DNA of 64,000 bases from CAYNYM01 sp964644375 (GTDB taxonomy: Bacteria > Desulfobacterota > DSM-4660 > Desulfatiglandales > HGW-15): contig CAZXWJ010000001.1 in NCBI GenBank assembly GCA_964644375.1, positions 1 through 64,000 on the forward strand, read 5' to 3'. The translations under genes were made by a program, and so were the position numbers. The first letter of the stretch is position 1, and every line of letters begins with the position of its first letter. The notes below the pieces were generated by a model. The model was not told the origin of the DNA, did no database searches, and saw nothing but the letters and a program-made list of their open reading frames with translations. Of this stretch, positions 16,942 to 25,725 are shown piece after piece.

Positions 16942-18705
16942 TTACTGTTCAATAAAACTCTTCAATTTCTTGCTTCTGCTGGGATGCCGCAATTTTCTCA
17001 GAGCCTTTGCCTCGATTTGTCTGATTCTTTCCCTTGTAACACTAAAATCACGGCCGACTTCTTCGAGAGTATGGTCCGATTTTTCTCCGATACCGAATCG
17101 CATCCGCAACACTTTTTCCTCTCTCGGAGTAAGTGTGGTCAGAACCTTTCTCGTCTGTTCCCCCAGATTATGATTCACAACTGCATCGCCCGGAGAAATG
17201 ATCTTCTTATCCTCGATAAAATCTCCCAAATGGCTGTCTTCCTCTTCACCTATGGGTGTTTCGAGGGAAATGGGCTCCTTGGCGATTTTCAAAACTTTTC
17301 TCACCTTTTCTAAAGGAAATTCCATTTTTTCCGCAATTTCTTCAGGGGTAGGCTCTCGCCCATGCTCCTGGACCAGATACCTGGACGTTCGTATGAGTTT
17401 GTTGATGGTCTCGATCATATGTACCGGGATGCGAATTGTCCTGGCCTGATCGGCAATGGCCCTGGTGATGGCCTGTCTGATCCACCAGGTCGCATAGGTG
17501 CTGAATTTATATCCTCTTTGGTATTCAAATTTGTCTACGGCCTTCATGAGGCCGATATTGCCCTCTTGAATGAGATCCAGGAATTGGAGGCCCCTGTTAG
17601 TGTATTTTTTTGCAATACTGACAACCAACCTCAGATTGGCCTCGATCAGTTCACTCTTTGCCTTTTTTGATTTTTCAATCCTTTCTTTGACCGTCTTCAG
17701 CGTATCCCTTAATTCCCGTTTGTCCATATTTGTTCGTTCTTTGAATTCCTTGATACACTTTTGGGCATTGTCTACCTTGTCCTTCAGGATCAGAAGATCA
17801 TTTTTTGTCATTTTTAGAGAAGTTACGATCTGATCATCCTTGGCCGATTTCGGGATCTGACTGATGCATTTTTTGAGATGCGAAATGGGCTTGCCCCCGA
17901 CCCTGAACATGCAATCGGAAATATCCTTTTCCGCTTCATCAATCTGGGCCACGATCACTTTGAGTCTCTCAACCATGTGGTCGAGTTGTGTCTTCTCAAG
18001 TTTGAAGGAACTGATGAGCTCCACAATTTTCTTGTGATTTTCTTCTGCTTTGAATTTCAGTTCCTTTTTTGTGGCTGCGGGGCACTGTCTTTTCTGCATT
18101 TCCCTCTTGGAATCGGTACGCTCTTGATATAAAGAACTTATTTCATGAATGAGAGCGATAATGGCCTCTCGTTTTTCCCCGACCTGAGTGTGACTGTCCT
18201 CATCGTCAAGGTCATTGATCACATCCTTTAATTTGATTTCGCCCAACTGGAGGAATTCGCCCAGCTCTATGATATACTCGATGCCGACACAACATTTGAG
18301 TAAGGCGCTTAAGGCTTCGCTCTCTCCCGCTTCGATTCTCTTGGCGATTTCCACCTCGCCTTCTCTCGTGAGGAGGGATATGCAGCCCATTTCCTTCAAG
18401 TACATCTTTACGGGATCTGAGACCCTGGCGCCGCTATCCGATAGATCCGGCCGAAAAGCCTCTTTTTCTAGGGCCTTATCCTGTTTTTTCTTAACTTTTT
18501 TGGATTTTTCGATTTCTTCTTTTGATGCCTCGTCAATGACCATGATGTCCAATTCTTGAAACATCATCATGAGATCATCGATAAATTCGGAAGACACGAC
18601 ATCGTCGGGCAGATCATCGTTTAACTCCTCGTAGGTGATATAGCCCTTATCTTTTCCGAGATTGATCAATCTCTTTAAATTAACCATACCAGAATCGTCG
18701 GTCAT
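16942..18705 (-). CDS. rpoD: Primary sigma factor RpoD
   Basis: 587 residues. Region 1.1 is at about 1-70, region 1.2 has SDPVKMYLKEMG, and a long charged non-conserved region (about 130-330) is of the proteobacterial sigma-70 type. Region 2 follows with LRLVVSIAKKYTNRGLQ, LIQEGNIGLMKAVDKFEY and YATWWIRQAITRAIADQ. Region 3 starts at RIPVHMIE, and region 4 ends with the helix-turn-helix LEEVGRDFSVTRERIRQIE. It directs RNA polymerase to housekeeping promoters. The start has caggagg at good spacing. It follows dnaG by 36 bp, the classical macromolecular synthesis arrangement. Its -10/-35 recognition helices are intact, consistent with the TTGACA-type promoters seen here. Confidence 0.97.
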   Translation of the reverse strand: MTDDSGMVNLKRLINLGKDKGYITYEELNDDLPDDVVSSEFIDDLMMMFQELDIMVIDEASKEEIEKSKKVKKKQDKALEKEAFRPDLSDSGARVSDPVKMYLKEMGCISLLTREGEVEIAKRIEAGESEALSALLKCCVGIEYIIELGEFLQLGEIKLKDVINDLDDEDSHTQVGEKREAIIALIHEISSLYQERTDSKREMQKRQCPAATKKELKFKAEENHKKIVELISSFKLEKTQLDHMVERLKVIVAQIDEAEKDISDCMFRVGGKPISHLKKCISQIPKSAKDDQIVTSLKMTKNDLLILKDKVDNAQKCIKEFKERTNMDKRELRDTLKTVKERIEKSKKAKSELIEANLRLVVSIAKKYTNRGLQFLDLIQEGNIGLMKAVDKFEYQRGYKFSTYATWWIRQAITRAIADQARTIRIPVHMIETINKLIRTSRYLVQEHGREPTPEEIAEKMEFPLEKVRKVLKIAKEPISLETPIGEEEDSHLGDFIEDKKIISPGDAVVNHNLGEQTRKVLTTLTPREEKVLRMRFGIGEKSDHTLEEVGRDFSVTRERIRQIEAKALRKLRHPSRSKKLKSFIEQ

Positions 18706-18741
18706 TATTTGTCCTCCTGCATGGTTCCCCTTGGAATGGGG

Positions 18742-20496
18742 TTAACCCCACCTTTCTTTGATATATTTAGGAATCCTGTTAAGTTCCTCGATATCCCCTG
18801 TTTTCAATCCTCTTTTCAGAGCGCGTTTTTTGGATTCCGTGATTTTTATTTTTTGAATTCTATCCTCAAATTCCCGCACGGCCAGTTCTGCCTCATCCGC
18901 CTGAAACATCGGAGGGTTCAGCATACTCTCTCGAAATGTTTCTGTGGCGGTCCTCTCTTTTAACCGGTCGAGAATGTCACTGGGTGCGATTATTCCTTCT
19001 CTTTCGAACAGTTCATGAGCGTCCTCAAGGATTTGCAGCACGATCCGGTTTGAAACAAGGACCTTATAGTTACGTTTCATTAACCGGTGCATTGCCTGAG
19101 GATGATGGACCAAAATATTCAGAAGAGACGCCTCGTCGCTACTTATGGGATTAGGTTCGGGTGTCTCTTTTTGTACTGTAAAGGCCGTATCCTTTTGTGT
19201 CTTTGATTCCTGCCATTGCCGAAGTTCCTTGATGATTGCAACTTCGGCAATCCCCGCCTTTTCCGCCACACGTCTTACGTAAAGCGAGCGCTGTGCTTCG
19301 CTTTTGAGTTTTGCCAGGGTGGGAAGAATCTCCTTCAATGCATTGAGCTTGCCTTCAATTTGATCGCCTTTTTTGGAAAAACTGAGCTCAATAAAAAAGT
19401 CGAACATGGGTACGGCCTCATCCAGGAGTGTCTGGAATTTATCCAGGCCGTTCCCGTTCACATAGCTATCAGGATCCTCACCCTCAGGCAGAATCAACAC
19501 CTTGGATGAAAACCCTTCTGCCTGGAAATGCGAGAGGCTTTTCATGGCTGCCGTTTTTCCCGCCGTATCCGCATCGAAGACGACCACCGCCTCTTCGGCG
19601 TACCCCTTGAGCATTCGAATGTGATCCCTCGTAAGGGCCGTTCCCAGGGTAGCCACGACACCTCGGAATCCGTGCTTATTTAATGCCAACACATCGGTGT
19701 AGCCTTCCACGATCACGGCGCGAGAATCCTCTCGAATCGATTGGACGGCAAGGTGGAGACCATAGAGTGCTTTTCCTTTATGGAAAAGAGAGGTTTCGGG
19801 TGTATTGAGATACTTGGGCAATGAGTCATCCAACACTCTGCCACCGAAACCAATAACCTGTTTTCGAAGATTACAGATCGGGAAGATAACCCTTCCCCGA
19901 AAACGGTCATAATACCCTGCACTTTTTCTAGGGAGGATCAAACCGGCTTGGACCGCTACGCCCATATCCCGTCCTTTACCCTGCAAAAAGCGTGACAAAC
20001 CATTCCATTCGTCGGCGGTGTATCCCAGTCGAAATTCCTCGGTCAGTTTTGTCGGGATACCTCTTTGGGCCAGGTATTGTCTGCCGGGTTCCCCCTTTTT
20101 TGACCGCAAAAGTGTATCGTGAAAAAATGTTGCGGCCTCTTCGTTGATTCTCAAAAGAGATTCATTCAATTCCAGTTTTCCCCTTTGAACCGGTGTCAAT
20201 GGTTTCTCAGGAAGGGGAATATGGTATCTTTCAGCCAGATCACGCATCGCCTGTGGAAAAGATACTTTGTGGTATTCCATCCAGAAGGCAAAGACGTCCC
20301 CGCCTTTTTTGCACCCGAAACAATGAAACATTTGCCTGGCGGGACTGACAGTGAAGGACGGAGCCTTTTCCGAATGAAAGGGACATAGGCCGATATGACT
20401 CTGGCCCGCCCGTTTCAGCTGTACGTATTGTCCGATGACTTCGACAATGTCTGCCGCACTCCTAATTTCATTTTTTACAAAGTCTGAAGAATTCAT
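18742..20496 (-). CDS. dnaG: DNA primase DnaG
   Basis: 584 residues. The N-terminal CHC2 zinc finger (CPFHSEKAPSFTVSP then FHCFGC, about 38-64) is followed by the RNA polymerase basic domain and a TOPRIM domain with VIVEGYTDVLAL (about 260-271) and VFDADTAGK (about 310). The C-terminal third is the divergent DnaB-binding region. It makes RNA primers for replication. The ribosome site is weak. A 490-bp region with a hairpin separates it from yqeY upstream. dnaB is also in this window but in another operon. Confidence 0.96.
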   Translation of the reverse strand: MNSSDFVKNEIRSAADIVEVIGQYVQLKRAGQSHIGLCPFHSEKAPSFTVSPARQMFHCFGCKKGGDVFAFWMEYHKVSFPQAMRDLAERYHIPLPEKPLTPVQRGKLELNESLLRINEEAATFFHDTLLRSKKGEPGRQYLAQRGIPTKLTEEFRLGYTADEWNGLSRFLQGKGRDMGVAVQAGLILPRKSAGYYDRFRGRVIFPICNLRKQVIGFGGRVLDDSLPKYLNTPETSLFHKGKALYGLHLAVQSIREDSRAVIVEGYTDVLALNKHGFRGVVATLGTALTRDHIRMLKGYAEEAVVVFDADTAGKTAAMKSLSHFQAEGFSSKVLILPEGEDPDSYVNGNGLDKFQTLLDEAVPMFDFFIELSFSKKGDQIEGKLNALKEILPTLAKLKSEAQRSLYVRRVAEKAGIAEVAIIKELRQWQESKTQKDTAFTVQKETPEPNPISSDEASLLNILVHHPQAMHRLMKRNYKVLVSNRIVLQILEDAHELFEREGIIAPSDILDRLKERTATETFRESMLNPPMFQADEAELAVREFEDRIQKIKITESKKRALKRGLKTGDIEELNRIPKYIKERWG

Positions 20497-20989
20497 GATA
20501 GCTGTATCGGTTAAGAATTCGCCTGTAGCTCAATGATTTAATGACATGTGTTCATGCCTGATTTACACAATATCTTCATTCCTCTAAACCGGCCGATGTT
20601 GTCATCGGCCGTGTCTTAGGTTACAAAAATATTGTTGGAAAACAGCGCATTTCAATACCGGCTGACCTAAATTCTTCTCTACAATCTGGATATCTGTCTT
20701 GCATTTAAACGAGATGTAAGTGCATAGGGGCCTTATTAGGTGCCATAGCAATGGACGGGTTTTCAAGAAATGATTTCAAATTTAGGCCTTCAAACGAAAA
20801 AACCCCTTCACCTGAAAGAAGGAGTCCTATTGCAGAAACCGGCTTTCTGTTTCTTTGGAGATCCTGGGTTATTGAAATATTTCAGCGACAAATTATTTGT
20901 TCGCCCCAATTGAACGGGAACATTAACACAAAGTGAATGGCGCCATTCAAAGAACTTGCAAACACCTTGTATGACTATCGGAAATGAGC
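20497..20989. other. 493-bp leader region of dnaG, no gene
   Basis: Between yqeY and dnaG (both minus strand). The only ORF of note (plus strand, about 60 codons) has neither ribosome site nor recognisable sequence. The region contains a 9-bp hairpin at 20590-20611. A loose minus-strand promoter (TTGAAA, 18 bp, TATTTT) lies just upstream of that hairpin. It is a probable untranslated leader or promoter region. Confidence 0.5.
20590..20611. promoter_or_regulatory. Perfect 9-bp hairpin in the dnaG leader
   Basis: cggccgatg and catcggccg pair perfectly around a ttgt loop, about 95 bp upstream of dnaG. No T-run follows on either strand, so it is not a simple terminator. A role in mRNA stability or processing between yqeY and dnaG is a guess. 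Confidence 0.4.
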
Positions 20990-21445
20990 CTAACTCAATA
21001 ATTTTTTGGCCAGTTCGCTTACTTCTTTACCTTGGGCCTGCCCAGCCATTCGGTCCAAGGCAGCTTTCATGACTTTGCCAAGATCCCTGGAGTTATTCGC
21101 TCCTAATTCGGAAATTATTTCACGTATGGTCTTTTCTATTTCCGCCGAGTTCAATTGCTTTGGCAGATATTCATAGAAGATCTTCGTTTCCTCCTCTTCC
21201 TTTGCTGCCATGTCATCTCTGCCCCCCTGCCTGAACTCCTTTGCAGCCTCTTGCCCTTTTCTTATAAGGGAGGAAATAATCGTCTGAACGGCTTGGTCCG
21301 TCAGTTCACTCCCTTTTTCAGTCTGTTTATTCTTGAGGGCCGTTTTCAACATTCTCAGACAAGAGACGCGCAGAGTATTTTGGGCCTTTATCTGAGTCTT
21401 CAGATCTTCAGAGATCTTTTCTTGGAATGTGATATTTTTAGTCAT
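20990..21445 (-). CDS. yqeY: GatB/YqeY domain protein
   Basis: 151 residues covering the whole YqeY family: the N-terminal helical lobe with ISEDLKTQIKAQ and LRMLKTALKN, and the C-terminal lobe ending in LGKVMKAALDRMAGQAQGKEVSELAKKLL. The C-terminal part resembles the tRNA-binding tail domain of GatB amidotransferase, but the free-standing protein has no proven job. It precedes dnaG and rpoD here, a gene order conserved in several bacterial phyla. Confidence 0.9.
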   Translation of the reverse strand: MTKNITFQEKISEDLKTQIKAQNTLRVSCLRMLKTALKNKQTEKGSELTDQAVQTIISSLIRKGQEAAKEFRQGGRDDMAAKEEEETKIFYEYLPKQLNSAEIEKTIREIISELGANNSRDLGKVMKAALDRMAGQAQGKEVSELAKKLLS

Positions 21446-21514
21446 CTCAATATCGGTCCGAAAATGGATACGGTTAACACTAAAGTATATATACCATTAC
21501 TAAAAGGTCAATAC

Positions 21515-22255
21515 TCAATTCTTATTTATCGGTTTTTTTGCAACTTTTATCGCCTGACTGAGATTCAGTATCCCTTCATAGAGGGCTCGACCTGTAATCA
21601 TGCCGGTGACGCCATATTTGGAAAGGGTAAGGACTTCGGCCACATCCTCCATCCCGGAAATTCCCCCCGAAGCGATAACCGGGATATGCAGGGCTTTTGC
21701 CAACTCGCCCGTCGCTGTCACATTCGGACCCGTTCGCATGCCGTCTCTTTGAATGTCTGTGTAGATTACTGAAAAAATACCGGTCGGTTCGAATCTTGCC
21801 GCCAAGTCAACGGGGGTTATGTTCGTTTCCTCCGTCCAGCCTTCAACGGCTACCTGATTGTGTTTCGCATCGATGCCGACAATGATATGTTGCGGAAAGG
21901 TATCGCAGGCAATCTGCACAAAATCAGGGTTTTTGTAGGCTACAGTGCCGAGGATGACCTGTTGGATGCCCAAATTCAGGTAGGCTTTGATGGTCTTGAG
22001 GTCTCTGATGCCTCCACCCAGCTGAATGGGAACGGAAACGGCCTTGATTATTTTTTCAATGGCCCTTTGGTTAACCGGCCGACCCCCCACGGCTCCGTCA
22101 AGATCCACCAGATGGATTCGTTCAGCACCGGCGTCGAGCCACTCCCGCGCCACCTCTTCCGGATGCTCAGAATAAACGGTCTCCCGTGACATCCGGCCCT
22201 GCTCAAGTCTGACACATCTTCCGTTTTTTATGTCTATTGCCGGAATGACAAGCAA
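21515..22255 (-). CDS. hisA: ProFAR isomerase HisA
   Basis: 246 residues, a (beta/alpha)8 barrel. It converts ProFAR to PRFAR in histidine synthesis. The N-terminal catalytic Asp is in VIPAIDIKNGRCVRLEQG and the second is in YTDIQRDGMRTGPN. Phosphate-binding loops are VQLGGGIR-like (PIQLGGGIRDL) and ASGGISGMED. Translation starts at TTG; a GGAGG eight bases upstream overlaps the end of the preceding lipoprotein gene and fixes this start. The order hisB, lipoprotein, hisA on the minus strand makes a small his unit lacking hisH and hisF. Confidence 0.95.
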   Translation of the reverse strand: MLVIPAIDIKNGRCVRLEQGRMSRETVYSEHPEEVAREWLDAGAERIHLVDLDGAVGGRPVNQRAIEKIIKAVSVPIQLGGGIRDLKTIKAYLNLGIQQVILGTVAYKNPDFVQIACDTFPQHIIVGIDAKHNQVAVEGWTEETNITPVDLAARFEPTGIFSVIYTDIQRDGMRTGPNVTATGELAKALHIPVIASGGISGMEDVAEVLTLSKYGVTGMITGRALYEGILNLSQAIKVAKKPINKN

Positions 22256-22258
22256 TTT

Positions 22259-22969
22259 TTAATCCTCCCCCATGCCTTTTCCCTTTGGAAACGTAGCAAG
22301 CAGGCTTTCAAGACCATGATCAGCCAATTCTTCAGCAACCATCCATTTTCCTTTGCTTTTGAGGAAGGTCTTCATATCGTAGAGGTTTTCACTGAGAGAA
22401 TGTTGTGTCTTATCAAATTTTCCCTTCCACAGCACCCTGCCGTCTTGAGACCTGATGAGATAAAGGTCAAAGGCCACAGAAGCCGGGTGATTGACGGCAT
22501 AATCAGTGCCCTCTCTTTCTTTCCATCGGTATGTATAACCTATCAGCACCGTCTTGGCCGAAAACGCTTGACCGATTTTCTGGGCTATCTCAACATCGCT
22601 GAGAAGAGATCCCGAACTGATAAGGCTTGAAAACACACCCCGTGCCTGACCGGGAGAAAGGAGATCATACTCGCCTGAAACAAGGAGTTTGTTGAACAGG
22701 CTCTCTGTCAGTTTATCCGATATGAGTCCGGTTGTCGGTGCGGCTATGAAAACCGTACCGGTGACCGGACTGCGCGCGGGACCGGATTCCCCTCCGGGGG
22801 CGATAGCCGGTTTAAAACCAACAATAACCATCTTTCCGGTGGTTACAACCGAAGGTGTACTCTGAGAAGCTGTTTGAGAATGAAACTGACAGCCTTGCAT
22901 AAAAGCCATGATTGACAGAATCGTAAGAAGCACGAATCCGATACTTGTCACAGATAACCGAGGTCTCAT
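22259..22969 (-). CDS. Predicted lipoprotein of unknown function
   Basis: 236 residues from the ATG at 22969, which has GGGAG five bases upstream; the frame can be extended 12 codons without support. A signal peptide with lipobox FMQGC puts the lipidated Cys at about 27. The rest, with VGFKPA, TGLISDKLTESLFNKLL, VEIAQKIGQAFSAKTVLIGYTYRW and SVAFDLYLIRSQDGRVLWKGKFDKTQ, resembles the family of envelope lipoproteins with a TolB-N/CsgG-like alpha-beta domain. No function can be assigned. It is sandwiched between hisB and hisA and ends 3 bp before the hisA start codon, so hisA translation may be coupled to it. Confidence 0.75.
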   Translation of the reverse strand: MRPRLSVTSIGFVLLTILSIMAFMQGCQFHSQTASQSTPSVVTTGKMVIVGFKPAIAPGGESGPARSPVTGTVFIAAPTTGLISDKLTESLFNKLLVSGEYDLLSPGQARGVFSSLISSGSLLSDVEIAQKIGQAFSAKTVLIGYTYRWKEREGTDYAVNHPASVAFDLYLIRSQDGRVLWKGKFDKTQHSLSENLYDMKTFLKSKGKWMVAEELADHGLESLLATFPKGKGMGED

Positions 22970-23029
22970 ATTGTCTCCCATAGACCGACGCGAAATTCTA
23001 TTCAAGCCCTGTCGAACGGTTTGCAGACC

Positions 23030-23620
23030 TTAGAGAAACCCCTTGGTTGAAGGGATTTCGCCTTGGAGTCTGTCCTCGAGGGCTACCGCATGGTCCAAAG
23101 CTTTTCCGAAGGCCTTGAAGATGGCCTCGGCAATGTGATGGGGATCATCACCCGATAGAAGATCTACGTGCAAGGTCGCCCCGGAATGGTTCACGAAGGC
23201 ACGAAAAAATTCCCTGGCTAAATGGATGTCGAATCTGCCGGTTCTGGTCTCTTTTGCGACGACACGATAGGCGAGAAAAGGCCGGTTTGAGAAATCAACT
23301 ACAACCCGCGCGAGGGCTTCATCCATGGGAACGAATGCGCAGCCGTAACGCCTGATTCCTCTCTTTTCCCCGGTGGCCTCGGAGAAGGCCTGTCCCAGGC
23401 ATATCCCGAGATCTTCAACCGTGTGGTGATCATCAACGTCTGTATCTCCGGAGGCGGCGATTTTCATGTCTATAAATCCGTGAGCTGCCGCCAGGGTCAA
23501 CATGTGATCCATAAATGCTATGCCGGTATCGATTTGGGTTGTGCCTCTTCCGTCCAGATCAATTTCCAGCCGAATGTCCGTCTCTTTAGTCTTTCGATTG
23601 ATGGTGGCTTTTCTTTCCAT
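23030..23620 (-). CDS. hisB: Imidazoleglycerol-phosphate dehydratase HisB
   Basis: 196 residues, the monofunctional enzyme without the phosphatase domain. It dehydrates IGP to imidazole acetol phosphate. Metal-binding motifs are AFMDHMLTLAAAHG (about 33-46), DDHHTVEDLG (about 62-71), HHIAEAIFKA and the early RHxT-like stretch. The ATG at 23620 starts the conserved RKATINRKTKET strand; the frame is open 70 codons further upstream but that part has no homology and no ribosome site. A promoter could lie in the upstream repeat-rich gap. Confidence 0.95.
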   Translation of the reverse strand: MERKATINRKTKETDIRLEIDLDGRGTTQIDTGIAFMDHMLTLAAAHGFIDMKIAASGDTDVDDHHTVEDLGICLGQAFSEATGEKRGIRRYGCAFVPMDEALARVVVDFSNRPFLAYRVVAKETRTGRFDIHLAREFFRAFVNHSGATLHVDLLSGDDPHHIAEAIFKAFGKALDHAVALEDRLQGEIPSTKGFL

Positions 23621-24238
23621 GGTCCAATGGCTCCGGAGGCAACCGGGCGAGGTATATTGCACAAGTAACAAGTGACGAACAACGAATCCATCATCCTTTT
23701 GGCTCGTCACTCGCCACGTGAATGGGTTACTCGAGTGGTGGAGATGGTGGAATTCGAGTCCCATCACAATCCAAAAATATAACCATCCAAAATTATCGTT
23801 ATTTTTCGATTCGACTCCATCAAGCTGCAACTCAATGTGTAAAAACGTTATGTAACCTTATAAGCACAAAAAATCAAGAATAAACCCCATACCTTACCAT
23901 TTTCAAAAAAACCATACTCCACCCCTCAATTCTGAAAAAGCCTTTGTTATCATTCTGTGAGAGAATCAGAAGGGCCTTTGCAGAATGCCAGTTAAGGCTT
24001 ACAGTACAGCGTTCAGCTATATACATCAGACAGGTATGCAGGGAATATCTCAATTCCTTTTTTCCCATGACTTTCTGAAGATCTACCGGAGCATTCATAC
24101 GGAAACAATAGAAATATTGATTTCGGATAAGATAGCTGGGAGATTTGGTGATAGGGGGCATCGGGCAACTCCATCCTACAATGTGTGTAATCATTGTGTG
24201 TAACAGATGGAATGGATCTATTTTTGAGGCTTAATTAA
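23621..24238. other. 618-bp intergenic region, no gene
   Basis: Between hisB and the tRNA-Leu terminator. It contains an inverted-repeat element at 23662-23734. One plus-strand ORF (23985-24203, 72 codons) has no ribosome site and no recognisable features. I see no RNA gene here. Confidence 0.5.
23662..23734. repeat. Heptad-like inverted intergenic repeat
   Basis: caagtaacaagtgacgaac on the left answers an inverted right arm with ggctcgtcac, tcgccacgtg and gggttactcg. The words are about seven bases (agtaac, gtgacga) and recur in both orientations. This resembles the short GAGTAAC/GTGACGA strings common between genes in Desulfobacterota; that comparison is from memory. Confidence 0.4.
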
Positions 24239-24268
24239 CAAAAAAACCTACTGTAAAAACAGTAGGTT
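24239..24268 (-). terminator. Rho-independent terminator of tRNA-Leu
   Basis: aacctactgt and acagtaggtt make a perfect 10-bp stem around aaaa. On the minus strand it ends in a run of seven or eight T. It lies 12 bp past the tRNA 3' end. Confidence 0.9.
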
Positions 24269-24280
24269 AATTTGCAAAAA

Positions 24281-24367
24281 TGGTGCCGAAGGCGAGACTC
24301 GAACTCGCACAGGCATACACCCACTAGACCCTGAACCTAGCGCGTCTACCAGTTCCGCCACTTCGGC
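24281..24367 (-). tRNA. tRNA-Leu (CAG)
   Basis: An 87-nt class II tRNA read on the minus strand, with acceptor GCCGAAG/CTTCGGC, D arm TGGCGGAACTGGTAGACGC (leucine type), anticodon loop TTCAGGG giving CAG, a long variable arm and T arm with GTTCGAGTC. The 3' CCA is encoded, unlike in the other tRNA of this window. The discriminator is A. Confidence 0.95.
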
Positions 24368-24399
24368 ACGGAAATTGAGTTGATATTTTGGTAGAGATT

Positions 24400-24426
24400 C
24401 TTATATTATCTCACATCCCATGTCAA
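24400..24426 (-). promoter_or_regulatory. Probable promoter of tRNA-Leu
   Basis: On the minus strand TTGACA (24426-24421), a short 15-bp spacer and TATAAG (24405-24400), about 33 bp before the mature 5' end. Other -10 choices at longer spacing are weaker. Confidence 0.5.
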
Positions 24427-24571
24427 TAGGATAAATAAGCTTTGGCGTCATATTTTAGAAGGAGGGTCGGATTATTTTAAGTACGGACCCTTACCATCGA
24501 TTTATTCAGTTTTTCGGAAAGGAAACCTTCCGAATTTCAAATTTTAGCAGGGAGAACCGCAACATTAAATC

Positions 24572-25522
24572 ATGAATGTGATCAATAGCCTAACCGAACT
24601 GCAACACCCATTTGAAAACCCTGTCCTGACTATCGGCAATTTTGACGGCGTTCACAAGGGACACCTTGCCCTTTTCGACAAGGTAAAGGAAAGGGCCAAA
24701 GCCATACACGGCCATTCGGTCGTCATGACCTTTGATCCCCACCCCTTGAAAGTCATGAAGCAGGGGAACGGTCCCCCACTCATTACGCCCACCCGGCAGA
24801 AGCTTGAGCTTATCGCGGAGGCGGGAATAGATTTCATACTCTGCATCCCTTTTACCCGGGAATTCGCCGAAATTTCGGCGGACGCCTTTGTCCGGGAACT
24901 CCTTGTAAGCAGGCTTGGACTGAAGGAAATTGTCGTCGGTTATGATTACAGTTTCGGGAACCGGCGCGAAGGAAACATTGACCTGCTCAAAAAAATGGGG
25001 AAAACTCTCGGATACAGGGTCCATGTAGTTAAACCCTTAGTGGTCAATGAAAACCTCGTCTCAAGCACCTCCATCAGAAACCTTGTCAGTGCAGGGAATC
25101 TGGTCAGGGCAAAAGAACAGTTGGGCCGGAATTACCAAGTAACCGGAACCGTGGTCAAAGGAGCGGGCAGGGGAGGAAAACTCCTCGGCTTTCCCACGGC
25201 AAACCTGCAACTTGCGGACGAACTTATTCCCCGAAAAGGAGTTTATGCCGTCACGGTGTTCATGAACGGCAAGACTTATTACGGGGTCACCAATATCGGC
25301 TATAACCCCACATTCGGCAACAATGCCCTGTCCATCGAGACCCACCTACTTGATTTTACCGGGAATCTGGAGGGAGAGGTCATCAAGATCAATTTCATCT
25401 ATCACCTAAGGGATGAAAAGACCTTCGACTCCATTGAAGAGCTGTCAGACCAGATTACCCTGGACATCCAACATGCAAAAGGCCTACTGGGCATAGGCAA
25501 CTCGGCCCAACAAATCGGCTAG
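24572..25522 (+). CDS. ribF: Bifunctional riboflavin kinase / FAD synthetase RibF
   Basis: 316 residues, the normal bacterial RibF length. The N-terminal FMN adenylyltransferase has TIGNFDGVHKGHLALF (HxGH-type, about 21-36), VVGYDYSFGNRREG and SSTSIRNLVSAGN. The C-terminal riboflavin kinase (about 185-305) has GRGGKLLGFPTANL and the GVTNIGYNPTFG strand. It makes FMN and FAD from riboflavin, the cofactors used by RnfC, RnfG and RnfD downstream. The ribosome site is weak. No FMN riboswitch is seen upstream. Confidence 0.95.
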   Translation: MNVINSLTELQHPFENPVLTIGNFDGVHKGHLALFDKVKERAKAIHGHSVVMTFDPHPLKVMKQGNGPPLITPTRQKLELIAEAGIDFILCIPFTREFAEISADAFVRELLVSRLGLKEIVVGYDYSFGNRREGNIDLLKKMGKTLGYRVHVVKPLVVNENLVSSTSIRNLVSAGNLVRAKEQLGRNYQVTGTVVKGAGRGGKLLGFPTANLQLADELIPRKGVYAVTVFMNGKTYYGVTNIGYNPTFGNNALSIETHLLDFTGNLEGEVIKINFIYHLRDEKTFDSIEELSDQITLDIQHAKGLLGIGNSAQQIG

Positions 25523-25612
25523 GACCCCAAACCGGAAGGTCTGATCAGGGCTCGTCTTTGATGCCCTGTTCATGGTCCTTACCTTTCGCAAACTTGACGC
25601 GAACCCCATGTC

Positions 25613-25647
25613 GGCGGCGATTTATTCCGCCTTTTTTCTTTTTTTAT
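25613..25647 (+). terminator. Probable terminator of ribF
   Basis: ggcgg and ccgcc pair across a 9-nt loop and are followed by a long T-rich run (ttttttctttttttat). The short stem makes this moderate. Confidence 0.6.
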
Positions 25648-25696
25648 CCTATTCAGCCGATAACGGGCGGCGGCCTTCTTTTTTTTAAAAAAGATA

Positions 25697-25725
25697 TTTA
25701 CTTTTCATACCACTTGCTTTATAAG
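25697..25725 (+). promoter_or_regulatory. Candidate promoter of the rnf operon
   Basis: TTTACT (25697-25702), a 17-bp spacer and TATAAG (25720-25725). The -10 is strong and the -35 moderate. It is the best promoter match between ribF and rnfC. Confidence 0.45.

Noticed and set aside
20751..20936. 61-codon plus-strand ORF in the dnaG leader
   Set aside because: No ribosome site, no recognisable features, inside a probable regulatory leader.
24430..24571. FMN riboswitch upstream of ribF
   Set aside because: The conserved FMN-aptamer blocks are not present and the gap is too short.
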